Positions 32,972 through 41,705 of a DNA stretch of 64,000 nt are shown one piece after another (position 1 is the first letter of the stretch; the number at the start of each line of letters is the position of its first letter). Under the pieces are notes generated by a model. The model was not told the DNA's origin. It ran no database searches and was given only the letters and a program-made list of their open reading frames with translations. This stretch comes from Eubacteriales bacterium (GTDB lineage: Bacteria; Bacillota; Clostridia; Peptostreptococcales; Anaerovoracaceae), in NCBI GenBank assembly GCA_029009055.1, contig JAQXJR010000033.1, positions 1 through 64,000 of the forward strand, given 5' to 3'. A program made the position numbers and the translations under genes.

Positions 32972-33895
32972 ATGAGTCCGGTAAAACTTCTTACACAGAT
33001 GGCCGTCCTGCTGGCCATGATGGCAGCAGGTTACATAGCTTATAAGAAGAAATTCATGAACGCCGGGACAGCTTCACAGATGTCCACCCTGGTGGTACAG
33101 ATCTTCAACCCTTTACTTATATTCACGTCCATAGCGTCCAGGTCTACAGACCATATCAGAGCCCTGACGGGTGATACGATAAAGCTGGCTATACTGCTTT
33201 ATTCGTTCTCATTCGTCGTAGGCCTGGTCTACTGCCTGCTTAGGAGGTTCGATAAGAAGACCCGCTGTTACTATCAGCTCATGATCCTGCTAGGGAACGT
33301 CGGCTTCATGGGCATCCCGCTCATAAGCGCGATTTACGGGCCGGAATACGTCATCCTGCTCGTATTCTACATGCTGGCCTTCAACTTCTTCGCCTACACC
33401 CTGGGCATTTACCTGGCGTCCGGGCTCTCAGAAGAAGAGCATAAGTTCAACTGTAAGAAGGTCGTGAACCCGGGCCTGATCTGCAGCGTCCTGGCTGTGG
33501 TCATATTCGCTTTCGATATAGAGATACCGACTCCTGTCGCTGATTTCTGCGGCTACATGGGTAGGGTCTGCATACCGGTTTCTATGATGCTCATAGGAGC
33601 GTCTTTCGCCCAGGTGGATATCAGGAGATTGCTCAGCAAAGGGGAAACTTATATTTTCCTTCTAGTCCGCATGATAGCTATTCCTGTCGTAGGTGTCCTC
33701 ATATTCAGGCATCTGCCTGTCCGTAAGGAAGCTCTGGAGATATTCTTCATACTGCTTTCTATGCCTGTAGCGTCCATGACCGGCATGATGGCGGAGGAAT
33801 ACGCCCATAAGGGGAACGATGTAAATGAAATCGTGGCGTTAAGCACGATAATCTCGGTCGTTACCATACCGCTAGTCTCTTTACTCTACGCCTAA
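32972..33895 (+). CDS. AEC-family transporter
   Basis: A 307-residue membrane protein with ten hydrophobic helices. Family features are LAMMAAGYIAYKKKFMN at the start, ILLGNVGFMGIPLISAIYG (the GxMGxP block), and SMPVASMTGMMAEEY in the second repeat. It is closer to clostridial malate/amino-acid permease-like AEC proteins than the paralogue at 21569, as judged by spacing of blocks. Substrate unknown. It is tightly linked to the HD gene before it and the metallophosphoesterase gene 11 bp after it. Confidence 0.9.
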   Translation: MSPVKLLTQMAVLLAMMAAGYIAYKKKFMNAGTASQMSTLVVQIFNPLLIFTSIASRSTDHIRALTGDTIKLAILLYSFSFVVGLVYCLLRRFDKKTRCYYQLMILLGNVGFMGIPLISAIYGPEYVILLVFYMLAFNFFAYTLGIYLASGLSEEEHKFNCKKVVNPGLICSVLAVVIFAFDIEIPTPVADFCGYMGRVCIPVSMMLIGASFAQVDIRRLLSKGETYIFLLVRMIAIPVVGVLIFRHLPVRKEALEIFFILLSMPVASMTGMMAEEYAHKGNDVNEIVALSTIISVVTIPLVSLLYA

Positions 33896-33906
33896 AGGAT
33901 GAGATC

Positions 33907-34695
33907 ATGTTTAAGAAAAAAGTAGGAGTGACTCATTACACAATTCGATCTTCCAGGCTGCCTCGTGATTTCGACGGCTTTAAAATAGTCCAGATATCCG
34001 ATTTCCACAACGCTTTCTTCCCGCCGGATAACCAGGCTGTCATAGGGCTTATCCACGCTGAGAAGCCGGATATGATCGCTGTTACGGGGGATCTTCTCGA
34101 CTGCAGGACTACGAATCTGCCGCTCGACTACATGTTCGTGAACAGGCTCGTGAAGGAAGCCCCTTGTTATTATGTCATGGGCAACCACGAATCCAGGATA
34201 CCTGAGATATACGCTGAGCTGGAAGATTATATGATGAAAAAGGGTGTGACCGTCCTCCGAAACCAGGTGATTCCAATCACGAGAGAGAATTCATCCATCC
34301 AGCTTATCGGAATAGACGACCCGACGTCAGTGATGGTGGAAGTTTTCGACCAGACCTCAGCGGTTGACGACATGATTAATTATGTAAACTATAGCAAAGA
34401 CGAGTTCAGCCTGCTGCTTTCGCACAGGCCTGAGGCTTTTCATGTCTATGTAAAGCACGGTCTCGACCTGGTCCTCACCGGCCACGCTCATGGCGGCCAG
34501 TTCCGCTTCCCTGGAGTGGGCGGCGTCTTCGCTCCTAACCAGGGAATATTCCCGAAATACACGGCTGGCGTGCATAAACATGGCCGCACACAGATGGTCG
34601 TGAGCCGCGGAGTGGGCGAGAGCCGTTTTCCGTTCAGGCTGAACAATCCGCCTGAGATACCTGTGATAACCTTGCGATCAACCAGGGATGATTAA
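33907..34695 (+). CDS. Calcineurin-like metallophosphoesterase (YkuE-like)
   Basis: A 262-residue phosphoesterase with the full two-metal site: ISDFHN (D-x-H), TGDLLD, MGNHE, LLSHRPE and TGHAHGGQFRFP. The order and the GGVFAPNQG segment match YkuE-type membrane-associated phosphodiesterases/UDP-diacylglucosamine hydrolase relatives, though no N-terminal signal peptide is seen here, unlike many YkuE proteins. It ends a three-gene run (HD, AEC, phosphoesterase). Substrate unknown. Confidence 0.9.
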   Translation: MFKKKVGVTHYTIRSSRLPRDFDGFKIVQISDFHNAFFPPDNQAVIGLIHAEKPDMIAVTGDLLDCRTTNLPLDYMFVNRLVKEAPCYYVMGNHESRIPEIYAELEDYMMKKGVTVLRNQVIPITRENSSIQLIGIDDPTSVMVEVFDQTSAVDDMINYVNYSKDEFSLLLSHRPEAFHVYVKHGLDLVLTGHAHGGQFRFPGVGGVFAPNQGIFPKYTAGVHKHGRTQMVVSRGVGESRFPFRLNNPPEIPVITLRSTRDD

Positions 34696-34733
34696 AAATA
34701 GTAATGATTTCCGGCTTTGCTAAATGGATCGCG

Positions 34734-35396
34734 CTAAAGTATGATGAAATCGCTGTGGTCGTAATCTATGAGGGCGTCCTTCTTCATACGCGAAAGTTCA
34801 GCTGAGAGGGCGCTTCTGTCCACGCCTAGGAAGTCAGCCATCTGCTGCCTGTTGAACGGGACGCGTATTTCTTTCGAACCAGACCGCTCGGACATGTCGG
34901 AAAGATATGACATCACCTTACCGCGAATGGACTTAGGGGACGTGTACATCATACGCCTGGTCAGCCTGAAGTTTTTCTCAGCCAGGGCGCTCACCATGTT
35001 CCTGATCAGCCGCGAATGGAGTTTGCTCCCCAGGTCGTAATCATCCCAGAGTTTAGCCGACGGAATGAATATGACCGAGGAATCGACCGCCGCCACAGCG
35101 TCGACTGTAAGCCGCTCGTTTTCCGTAAGGGCGAACGACTCAGCGAATATCTGGCCCGGCGACACGCGGTTTATTATGTCCCGGTTACCCCAGGCGTCGA
35201 ACCTTTCTATATCCACCGCTCCCGTGAGTACCACTCCTATAGCGTCCGTCTCAGATCCCGAAGAGAGTATGTCAGAGCCCTGGGGAAATTCAAGTTCGCT
35301 CACACCCATTCTATTCAGCAAATAATTGATATCAGTGCTTTCTAAGCCTCGGAACAATATACATTTCCGTAAAATTTCTATATCCAAATTTTTCAA
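34734..35396 (-). CDS. Crp/Fnr-family transcriptional regulator
   Basis: A 220-residue regulator with a cyclic-nucleotide-binding-like sensor domain (about 10-125; VLTGAVDIERFD, SPGQIFAESFAL) and a winged helix (about 150-215; FNRQQMADFLGVDRSALSAE). It has no N-terminal Cys cluster, so it is not an oxygen-sensing Fnr. Divergent from hcp by 117 bp, as in many anaerobes where a Crp/Fnr regulator (HcpR-like) activates hcp under nitrosative stress. An inverted repeat GTTGT-N4-ACAAC lies between the two genes. Confidence 0.9.
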   Translation of the reverse strand: MKNLDIEILRKCILFRGLESTDINYLLNRMGVSELEFPQGSDILSSGSETDAIGVVLTGAVDIERFDAWGNRDIINRVSPGQIFAESFALTENERLTVDAVAAVDSSVIFIPSAKLWDDYDLGSKLHSRLIRNMVSALAEKNFRLTRRMMYTSPKSIRGKVMSYLSDMSERSGSKEIRVPFNRQQMADFLGVDRSALSAELSRMKKDALIDYDHSDFIIL

Positions 35397-35401
35397 TCTC
35401 C

Positions 35402-35491
35402 GTTGTTTTTACAACATACATCTTTTTTATCCATTATTATACTATGGTTGTCAGAAAAAAGAATAACGATTTAACGATCAGAAATTCTGAT
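35402..35491 (+). promoter_or_regulatory. hcp promoter with Crp-type site and second palindrome
   Basis: GTTGT (35402-35406), TTTT, ACAAC (35411-35415) is an inverted repeat of Crp/Fnr geometry. A TATACT -10 lies at 35438-35443 with no recognisable -35; a start near 35450 would put the repeat centre at -41.5, the class II activator position. A separate perfect 15-bp palindrome ATCAGAA-A-TTCTGAT lies at 35477-35491, between promoter and ribosome site. Confidence 0.6.
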
Positions 35492-35513
35492 GTTAATAAA
35501 AGGAGAAGAAACT

Positions 35514-37151
35514 ATGGGAGATATGTTTTGTTTTCAGTGCCAGGAAACAGCCGGCTGCCACGGCTGCACAGTAAGCGGCGTATGCGGTAAGAAACCTGAG
35601 ACGGCGGCTCTGCAGGACCTGCTCGTCTACGTAACTAAGGGAATATCATTCGTTACGACCAGACTCAGAAGCGAGGGTAAAGCCGTAGATCACGCTGTAG
35701 ATAACCTGGTAACGGTAAATCTTTTCACTACTATTACTAACGCTAACTTCGATAACGCGGCTATCATGGAGAGAATAAATAAGACGGTAGAGACCAGAAA
35801 TCAGCTGGTAGAAAGCCTGGATAATAAGGAAGACCTGCCTGACGCGGCTACATGCTCATTTAAGTCTAAGGAAGCTATGCTCGTAAAGGCGGCGCTCGTA
35901 GGCGTTCTCGCTACTAAGGATGAGGACATCCGCTCCCTCCGCGAGCTCATAACATACGGACTTAAGGGTCTGGCTGCTTACACAGAGCACGCTAACGTCC
36001 TGGGTAAGGATGACGCAGAGACAGACGCTTTCGTTCAGAAGGCTCTGGCATCCACACTCGACGACAGCCTGACAGTTGACGACCTCGTTAAACTCACCCT
36101 GGAGACTGGTAAGTACGGCGTTAACGGTATGGCTTTGCTGGATGAGGCTAACACATCCACATACGGTAATCCTGAGCTCACAGAGGTAGACCTGGGCGTT
36201 CGCGGCAACACTGGCATCCTAATCTCCGGTCATGACCTGAAGGACCTGGAGATGCTGCTCGAGCAGTGCGAGGGCACAGGCGTGGACGTTTACACACACG
36301 GCGAGATGCTCCCGGCACATTATTATCCTGCGTTTAAGAAATACGAATGCTTTGCCGGAAACTACGGTAACGCTTGGTGGCAGCAGACTACAGAGTTCGA
36401 GAAATTCCACGGACCTATCCTCATGACTACGAACTGCGTCGTTCCGATGATGAGAGGATATAAGGAGAGACTGTTCACGACTGGCGCTGTCGGCGTGGAT
36501 GGCTGCGCTCACATAGACGCTGACGAGAACGGCCATAAAGATTTTAGCAAAGTCATAGAGCTGGCTAAGACCTGCCAGGCTCCTGAGCAGCTGGAGACAG
36601 GAAAGATCGTCGGCGGCTTTGCTCACGAACAGGTATTCGCGCTAGCGGATAAGGTAGTAGACGCGGTTAAGTCCGGCGCTATAAAGCACTTCGTCGTTAT
36701 GGCTGGCTGCGACGGCAGGCAGAAGTCCAGACAGTACTACGCTGACTTCGCTAAGGCTCTTCCTGAGGACACAGTCATCCTGACAGCCGGATGCGCTAAG
36801 TATAAGTACATTAAGATGGACCTCGGCGACATCGGCGGTATTCCTAGAGTCCTGGACGCTGGTCAGTGTAACGATTCCTACTCCCTGGCTCTCATAGCTC
36901 TCAAGCTGAAGGAAGTCTTCGGCCTGGACGATGTGAACGACCTGCCTATTTCTTACAACATCGCCTGGTACGAGCAGAAGGCGGTCATCGTGCTGCTGGC
37001 TCTTCTCTACCTGGGCGTTAAGAACATCCACCTGGGACCGACGCTCCCTGCCTTCCTGTCACCGAACGTGGCTAAGGTGCTGGTAGAGAACTTCGGCATA
37101 GCAGGCATCACAGACGTCGAGAACGACATGGAGATCTTCGGCATAAAGTAA
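35514..37151 (+). CDS. hcp: Hydroxylamine reductase / hybrid-cluster protein
   Basis: A 545-residue hybrid cluster protein that removes nitric oxide or hydroxylamine in anaerobes. The N-terminal cluster motif is [13 protein letters not shown] followed by GVCGK (C6, C9, C15, C18, C24), and hybrid-cluster ligands appear in [48 protein letters not shown] and [10 protein letters not shown]. Start ATG 35514 has AAAGGAG 8 bases upstream; a frame extension upstream is not supported. Controlled probably by the divergent Crp/Fnr regulator. Confidence 0.97.
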   Translation: MGDMFCFQCQETAGCHGCTVSGVCGKKPETAALQDLLVYVTKGISFVTTRLRSEGKAVDHAVDNLVTVNLFTTITNANFDNAAIMERINKTVETRNQLVESLDNKEDLPDAATCSFKSKEAMLVKAALVGVLATKDEDIRSLRELITYGLKGLAAYTEHANVLGKDDAETDAFVQKALASTLDDSLTVDDLVKLTLETGKYGVNGMALLDEANTSTYGNPELTEVDLGVRGNTGILISGHDLKDLEMLLEQCEGTGVDVYTHGEMLPAHYYPAFKKYECFAGNYGNAWWQQTTEFEKFHGPILMTTNCVVPMMRGYKERLFTTGAVGVDGCAHIDADENGHKDFSKVIELAKTCQAPEQLETGKIVGGFAHEQVFALADKVVDAVKSGAIKHFVVMAGCDGRQKSRQYYADFAKALPEDTVILTAGCAKYKYIKMDLGDIGGIPRVLDAGQCNDSYSLALIALKLKEVFGLDDVNDLPISYNIAWYEQKAVIVLLALLYLGVKNIHLGPTLPAFLSPNVAKVLVENFGIAGITDVENDMEIFGIK

Positions 37152-37173
37152 ATATATAGATATGACTCAACTG

Positions 37174-37220
37174 AGGGGCCTTTTACCGGATGTGATCATC
37201 CCGCAAAGGGCTCCTTTTTT
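37174..37220 (+). terminator. Terminator after hcp
   Basis: AGGGGCCT (37174-37181) pairs with GGGCTCCT (37208-37215), enclosing a smaller GGATG/CATCC stem, and is followed by TTTTT. Confidence 0.75.
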
Positions 37221-37301
37221 GTATACTTCCAGCTTTTTATCTATTTTTCCCCAGCGAGAAATGTATTATAATAGCCGAAGATAAAAGGGAGGTATGGATT
37301 C

Positions 37302-38147
37302 TTGAAAACAGGGGTAGTAGATGTAGGAGGTGGGCTCAGAGGCATATACGGAGCCGGCGTATTCGACTGGTGCATGGAGAGCGGGATCACGTTCGATTAC
37401 AACATAGGCGTTTCCGCCGGATCAGCTAACATAGCTTCTTTCCTCGCCGGCCAGCAAGGAAGGAATTATAAATTCTATACTGAATATTCCACGAGAAAGG
37501 AATACATGGGTTTCGAGGATTTCCTGAAGACAGGGAATTTCGTTAACCTGGAATATATATACGGTTACGCGCTTTCTAACAGTAGCGGCGAGTATCCACT
37601 GGACTATGAAGCTATGGTGAATAGCGGCAGGACCATGAAGGTAGTAGCGACAGACGCTATCACAGGAAAACCGGTATACTTCGACTTAAGCGACATGTCT
37701 CAGGATGACTATGGAGCTATAAAGGCTTCATCCTGCGTCCCTGTCGTTAATAGACCTTATGAATGGAAGGGCAGGCGCTATTTCGACGGCGGCCTCTCAG
37801 ACCCTATTCCATTCCAGAAGGCCTTCGACTGGGGCTGCGATAAAGTGGTCGTCGTCCTGACGCGCCCGAAACACGGCTTCCGCCAACCTTCTAAGGACGC
37901 GAGAGCGGCCAGGATACTCAGGCACAGATACCCTAAGCCGGCCTACGATCTGGAGCACAGAGCTGAAACATATAACAGAGAGCTGAGAGAAGCCCTTAAG
38001 CTTCAGAGAGAAGGGAAGGTCCTGGTAGTCGCGCCGACCGATATTGGAAAGCTTAAGACCCTCAACCGCGATTTCTCAGACCTGGATAAGCTCTATTGCA
38101 GTGGATACCAGGACGCCCAGGCTATAAATAAATTCTTGGAGGACTAG
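37302..38147 (+). CDS. Patatin-like phospholipase
   Basis: A 281-residue patatin-family acyl hydrolase. The glycine-rich oxyanion loop is DVGGGLRGIYGAGVFD, the nucleophile Ser is in GVSAGS, and the catalytic Asp is in DGGLSDPIPF. It matches the small bacterial YjjU-like patatins. The start is TTG 37302 with AAAAGGGAGGT at the right distance; an ATG at 37294 is followed at once by a stop in its frame. It is followed after 3 bp by a zinc phospholipase C gene, suggesting joint handling of membrane phospholipids. Confidence 0.92.
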   Translation: MKTGVVDVGGGLRGIYGAGVFDWCMESGITFDYNIGVSAGSANIASFLAGQQGRNYKFYTEYSTRKEYMGFEDFLKTGNFVNLEYIYGYALSNSSGEYPLDYEAMVNSGRTMKVVATDAITGKPVYFDLSDMSQDDYGAIKASSCVPVVNRPYEWKGRRYFDGGLSDPIPFQKAFDWGCDKVVVVLTRPKHGFRQPSKDARAARILRHRYPKPAYDLEHRAETYNRELREALKLQREGKVLVVAPTDIGKLKTLNRDFSDLDKLYCSGYQDAQAINKFLED

Positions 38148-38150
38148 ACC

Positions 38151-38969
38151 ATGCCCGCATTCTACGCGCATAACGAATTCGGTAAGGAAGTTATGAAGCT
38201 CCTGCCCGAAGACGCTGCCAGGTTCATTAACGACGACATAGACCTATTCTACCTGGGCCTGCAGGGCCCGGACATATTCTTTTATTACCATAATGGAACT
38301 AAAGCCCCTATGAAAGGATTCGGATCTACCCTCCATAACATGACAGGAAGGGAATTCTTCAGCCAAGCTGTTCCGGCGGATAAGGCAGGGCAGATCTACC
38401 TGTCCGGCGTCCTCTGCCACTTCACACTGGACGCTCTCTGCCATAAATACATCTGGACATACAACCATGAGCGTAATGTCAGCCACGAGGCCATAGAGGG
38501 AGAGTTCGAAGGTTATGTCATGGCTAAGGAAGGTAAGGACAGACTGAAGACCATTAAGACCCTGGACTTCTTCCCATCCGAACACGCGGCTGATGCTATA
38601 TCCAAAGTTTATGATCGCATGGATCCCGCTCCGAGCATAGATCGGGAACTTATACTTAAGGCGCTTAATGATACTAAGCAGATGGAAGCTTTGATCAGGT
38701 GCCCGAATAGCTTTAAAAGGAATTTACTCTACCTGATCATAAAGCTGGCGGGAAAGGGCGAGGAGACGTCAGGCCACATAATCCCTAAGGTCCCGGGCGA
38801 GAGGTTCTACGAGTCAAACGAGAAGATATATGAGATGTTTGAAAACGCTATCCCGAAGGGGGCTGAGATCGTGACTCAATACGTAATGTCATTTCAGACC
38901 GGGACGGAGGAATTCTTCGATAATCCTTTGCTGGACTACGACTTCGAGGGGGATAAACATAGTAAATAA
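38151..38969 (+). CDS. Zinc-dependent phospholipase C-family protein
   Basis: A 272-residue protein of the zinc phospholipase C/P1-nuclease-like family. Metal-ligand histidines and acids can be traced in MPAFYAHNEFGK, YLGLQGPDIFFYY, LCHFTLDALCHKYIW, and NVSHEAIEGEFEGY. There is no signal peptide, so it acts inside the cell, unlike secreted alpha-toxin-type enzymes. It follows the patatin gene with a 3-bp gap. Substrate unproven. Confidence 0.88.
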   Translation: MPAFYAHNEFGKEVMKLLPEDAARFINDDIDLFYLGLQGPDIFFYYHNGTKAPMKGFGSTLHNMTGREFFSQAVPADKAGQIYLSGVLCHFTLDALCHKYIWTYNHERNVSHEAIEGEFEGYVMAKEGKDRLKTIKTLDFFPSEHAADAISKVYDRMDPAPSIDRELILKALNDTKQMEALIRCPNSFKRNLLYLIIKLAGKGEETSGHIIPKVPGERFYESNEKIYEMFENAIPKGAEIVTQYVMSFQTGTEEFFDNPLLDYDFEGDKHSK

Positions 38970-38981
38970 GAGCAAAGAAAA

Positions 38982-39015
38982 AACGTCTGAGCATGCCGCT
39001 GGCCGCCCAGGCGTT
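38982..39015. terminator. Bidirectional terminator
   Basis: AACGTCTG (38982-38989) and CAGGCGTT (39008-39015), one G-T pair, with an A-tract before and TATTTAT after. It separates the convergent phospholipase and symporter genes. Confidence 0.7.
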
Positions 39016-39038
39016 TATTTATGTCTCGATAAAATTTT

Positions 39039-40409
39039 CTAGCCGTGGAAGTATGTGACTATGCCGTAAACCACGAGGAATCCTGTGATCAGTGGCAGGA
39101 TCCATGTCAGGTAGAACTTAAGGCCCTTAGCCATCTTAATGCCGCTTCCGGCGTTCACTTCATTCATGTAATTATCTATGCCCCAGCCGAGCTTTCTCGT
39201 GCAGAAGAGTATGACGATGAATGAGCCGACAGGAAGGCAGATGTTAGATACGTAGAAGTCTTCCAGATCCATTATAGTGTTTCCGGCGCGCAGTGGCTGG
39301 AAGGCGCTCCACACATTGAAGCCGAGTGCGCATGGGATTGACATCACCGCCAGGAACAGTCCGTTTATGATGCCGGCTGTCTTTCTCTTCGCTCCTTTAA
39401 GGTCTATAGCGAAAGCCTGCAGGTTCTCGAATACGCCGATCATGGTCGAGAATGAAGCGAAGAACAGGAAGAGGAAGAATATGGTTCCCCAGACCCTGCC
39501 GCCTGCCATGTGTCCGAATACGAGTGACAGTGTTTCGAATATGAGAGAAGGTCCCTGACCCGGGTCGATCCCATAAGCGAAGCATGACGGGAATATGATC
39601 AGGCCGGCTGTTATAGCTACGAATGTATCGAGCGCGGTAACCAGCATGGCTTCGCCTGTTAAGCTCCTGTCTCTATCTATATAGCTTCCGAATATCTCCA
39701 TGCCGCCCATACCGATGGATAGGGTGAAGAAGCTCTGATTGAGAGCCGCGTAGGCTACTGTAAAGAGGCCCTGTTCCTTAATATGCTTAGTCGAAGGCAT
39801 CAGGTAGAATTTAAGGCCTTCAGACGCGCCCTTAAGGGTGAGGGAACGGATAGCGACTATGACCATGAGGACTATGAGAGCTGTCATTATTACCTTCGTC
39901 ACGTTCTCGACGCTCTTCTGAAGACTAAATGAGCAGACCGCAGCTGTCATGGCTACTACTATAAGCATGGCTATGATCATGATCTTAGGCGAACTCATCA
40001 TGCCTGTGAATACCTTATGCACGCCCTCAGCGTCCATTCCGGTGAACTCTCCCTTAGCCGTGAGCCATGTGTAATAGAGGATCCAGCCTGATATAACAGA
40101 GTAAAACATGAGTAGGACGTAGTTTCCTGCCATGGCGAAATAGCCTGTTACATGCCATTTAGTTCCTTCAGGCTCCAGCGTCCTATATGCCGGAAGTATG
40201 CTCTTATGGCTGGCTCTACCTACGCTGTACTCCATGGTGAGGATAGGCACACCTAAAATCAAAAGGAAAACCAAATAAATAAGAACGAACAGTCCTCCGC
40301 CGTACTGCCCCGTGATGTAAGGGAATCTCCAGACATTACCGAGGCCGATAGCGCATCCCGCTGAGATTAGAATAAAGCCCAGACGGGATCCTAGTTTTTC
40401 ACGCTCCAT
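39039..40409 (-). CDS. Sodium-dependent transporter, NSS/SNF family
   Basis: A 456-residue LeuT-type Na+:amino acid (or amine) symporter with about eleven membrane helices. The sodium/substrate-site sequence in helix 1 is AGCAIGLGNVWRFPYITGQ, and helix 6 reads NQSFFTLSIGMGGMEIFGSY, both typical of the family. ATG 40409 has TTGGAG 7 bases upstream; an upstream TTG is less likely. Single gene. Substrate unknown. Confidence 0.93.
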   Translation of the reverse strand: MEREKLGSRLGFILISAGCAIGLGNVWRFPYITGQYGGGLFVLIYLVFLLILGVPILTMEYSVGRASHKSILPAYRTLEPEGTKWHVTGYFAMAGNYVLLMFYSVISGWILYYTWLTAKGEFTGMDAEGVHKVFTGMMSSPKIMIIAMLIVVAMTAAVCSFSLQKSVENVTKVIMTALIVLMVIVAIRSLTLKGASEGLKFYLMPSTKHIKEQGLFTVAYAALNQSFFTLSIGMGGMEIFGSYIDRDRSLTGEAMLVTALDTFVAITAGLIIFPSCFAYGIDPGQGPSLIFETLSLVFGHMAGGRVWGTIFFLFLFFASFSTMIGVFENLQAFAIDLKGAKRKTAGIINGLFLAVMSIPCALGFNVWSAFQPLRAGNTIMDLEDFYVSNICLPVGSFIVILFCTRKLGWGIDNYMNEVNAGSGIKMAKGLKFYLTWILPLITGFLVVYGIVTYFHG

Positions 40410-40531
40410 AACCAAACTCCAATTTATAACCAGTAATAAAAATCAAACATTACGATTATACAAGATTTTTCACGCTTTAGCAACTAAAAGCGCGTTTAAT
40501 TACCTAAAGCACATTTTATCAGCGCCACAGG

Positions 40532-40560
40532 TTGAGCCCGATAGGAAACGATGGTAAAAT
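40532..40560 (+). promoter_or_regulatory. Promoter of the ketopantoate reductase-like gene
   Basis: TTGAGC (40532-40537), 17 bp, TAAAAT (40555-40560), about 68 bp before the ATG at 40628. Confidence 0.55.
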
Positions 40561-40627
40561 GTTAAGCGTTCGCTATAAATCAGGAATGCCAACGGGTACA
40601 TAAGGTCCGCTATTTGGAGGTTTATAA

Positions 40628-41551
40628 ATGATAAAGACAGTAAACGTTATCGGCCTGGGAGCCTTAGGAATGCTCTTCGGCGGTTTCATAACAGATAACA
40701 TCGGAGACAGGGGAGAGATCCATTATGTCATGGATAGGGCCAGGTTTGAGAGGCATAAGAGCGATAAGTATACAGTAAATAAGCAGCCTCGCGTATATGA
40801 GATCCAGCCTGTAGATGACGCTAAGCCAGCTGATCTTCTGCTCATCGGAGTAAAATACCCTGGGCTCGACGCGGCTCTCGATATGATGAAGCCATGTCTC
40901 GATGACCACACCATCATCATGTCCATGATGAACGGCGTTAACAGCGAGGAGAAGATCCACGAGAAATATCCTAACAACACCATTATCTATACTGTTCCTC
41001 AGGGCATGGACGCCATGCGTTTCGGGACGGACATGGTTTATTCCCAGGCGGGAGCTCTCTTTATAGGACTTACTCCTAACGCTGATGAGGCTGAGAAAGA
41101 AGCTCTGGACCAGGTAGTGGAATTCTTCGAATATGTTAAAATGCCTTACGTCGTAGACCATGATATCATGTACCGCATGTGGTTTAAGTACATGCTGAAC
41201 GTCGGCACTAACCAGACATGCATGGTATATAATGTCAGCTACGGAAAGCTCACTGAATCGGGAAGTGAGCAGTATGTGACCTACATAAGCGCTATGAGAG
41301 AAGTTAAGGAGATCGCGGCTAAGAGAGGCATCACGCTCACAGAGGATGACATAGAACACGTAGTCGAGATGGAAAATACCCTGGATCCTGAGGCGACACC
41401 TTCCATGGGTCAGGACAGGATGGCTAAGAGACATTCCGAAGTCGACATGTTCGCCGGCGTAGTCATCAAGCTGGGTAAGGAGTACGGCATCCGCACGCCG
41501 GCTAACGAATATCTCTATAGAAGGGTGAAGGAGATAGAAGCGGAATATTAA
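40628..41551 (+). CDS. panE: 2-dehydropantoate 2-reductase (ketopantoate reductase) family protein
   Basis: A 307-residue NADPH-dependent reductase of the ApbA/PanE family. The N-terminal Rossmann loop is VIGLGALGMLFGG, followed by LLIGVKYPGLDAAL and MMNGVNSEE; the catalytic Lys-containing region is MWFKYMLNVGTNQTCMVYN and the C-terminal domain has SMGQDRMAKRHSEVDMFAG. The usual reaction is ketopantoate to pantoate for CoA synthesis, but clostridial genomes carry several paralogues, and no other pan gene is nearby, so the substrate is not certain. TTTGGAGG precedes the ATG. Confidence 0.88.
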   Translation: MIKTVNVIGLGALGMLFGGFITDNIGDRGEIHYVMDRARFERHKSDKYTVNKQPRVYEIQPVDDAKPADLLLIGVKYPGLDAALDMMKPCLDDHTIIMSMMNGVNSEEKIHEKYPNNTIIYTVPQGMDAMRFGTDMVYSQAGALFIGLTPNADEAEKEALDQVVEFFEYVKMPYVVDHDIMYRMWFKYMLNVGTNQTCMVYNVSYGKLTESGSEQYVTYISAMREVKEIAAKRGITLTEDDIEHVVEMENTLDPEATPSMGQDRMAKRHSEVDMFAGVVIKLGKEYGIRTPANEYLYRRVKEIEAEY

Positions 41552-41588
41552 GCCTTTGTTTTTATAACCTAAGAAATCCGCGAAGAAT

Positions 41589-41640
41589 AAAAAATCCATG
41601 GAATATAAGATTAATACTCAGTTTTTCCATGGATTTTTCT
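41589..41640. terminator. Bidirectional terminator
   Basis: AAAAATCCATGGAA pairs perfectly with TTCCATGGATTTTT (41625-41638), with A and T tracts on both sides, between panE and the convergent dipeptidase gene. Confidence 0.85.
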
Positions 41641-41705
41641 TTATTTTCATGACATGTCAGAGCCCGGAGGGAGCTAGCTCGTAAGGGCTTTGCTAGTGGA
41701 TAAGA

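Noticed and set aside
34734..35396. Crp/Fnr regulator considered as an oxygen-sensing Fnr
   Set aside because: The N-terminal cysteine cluster needed for a [4Fe-4S] centre is missing; only one Cys is near the start.
40664..41599. Minus-strand frame of 311 codons opposite panE
   Set aside because: panE has full family motifs and codon use; the antisense product has no recognisable domain and no start signal.
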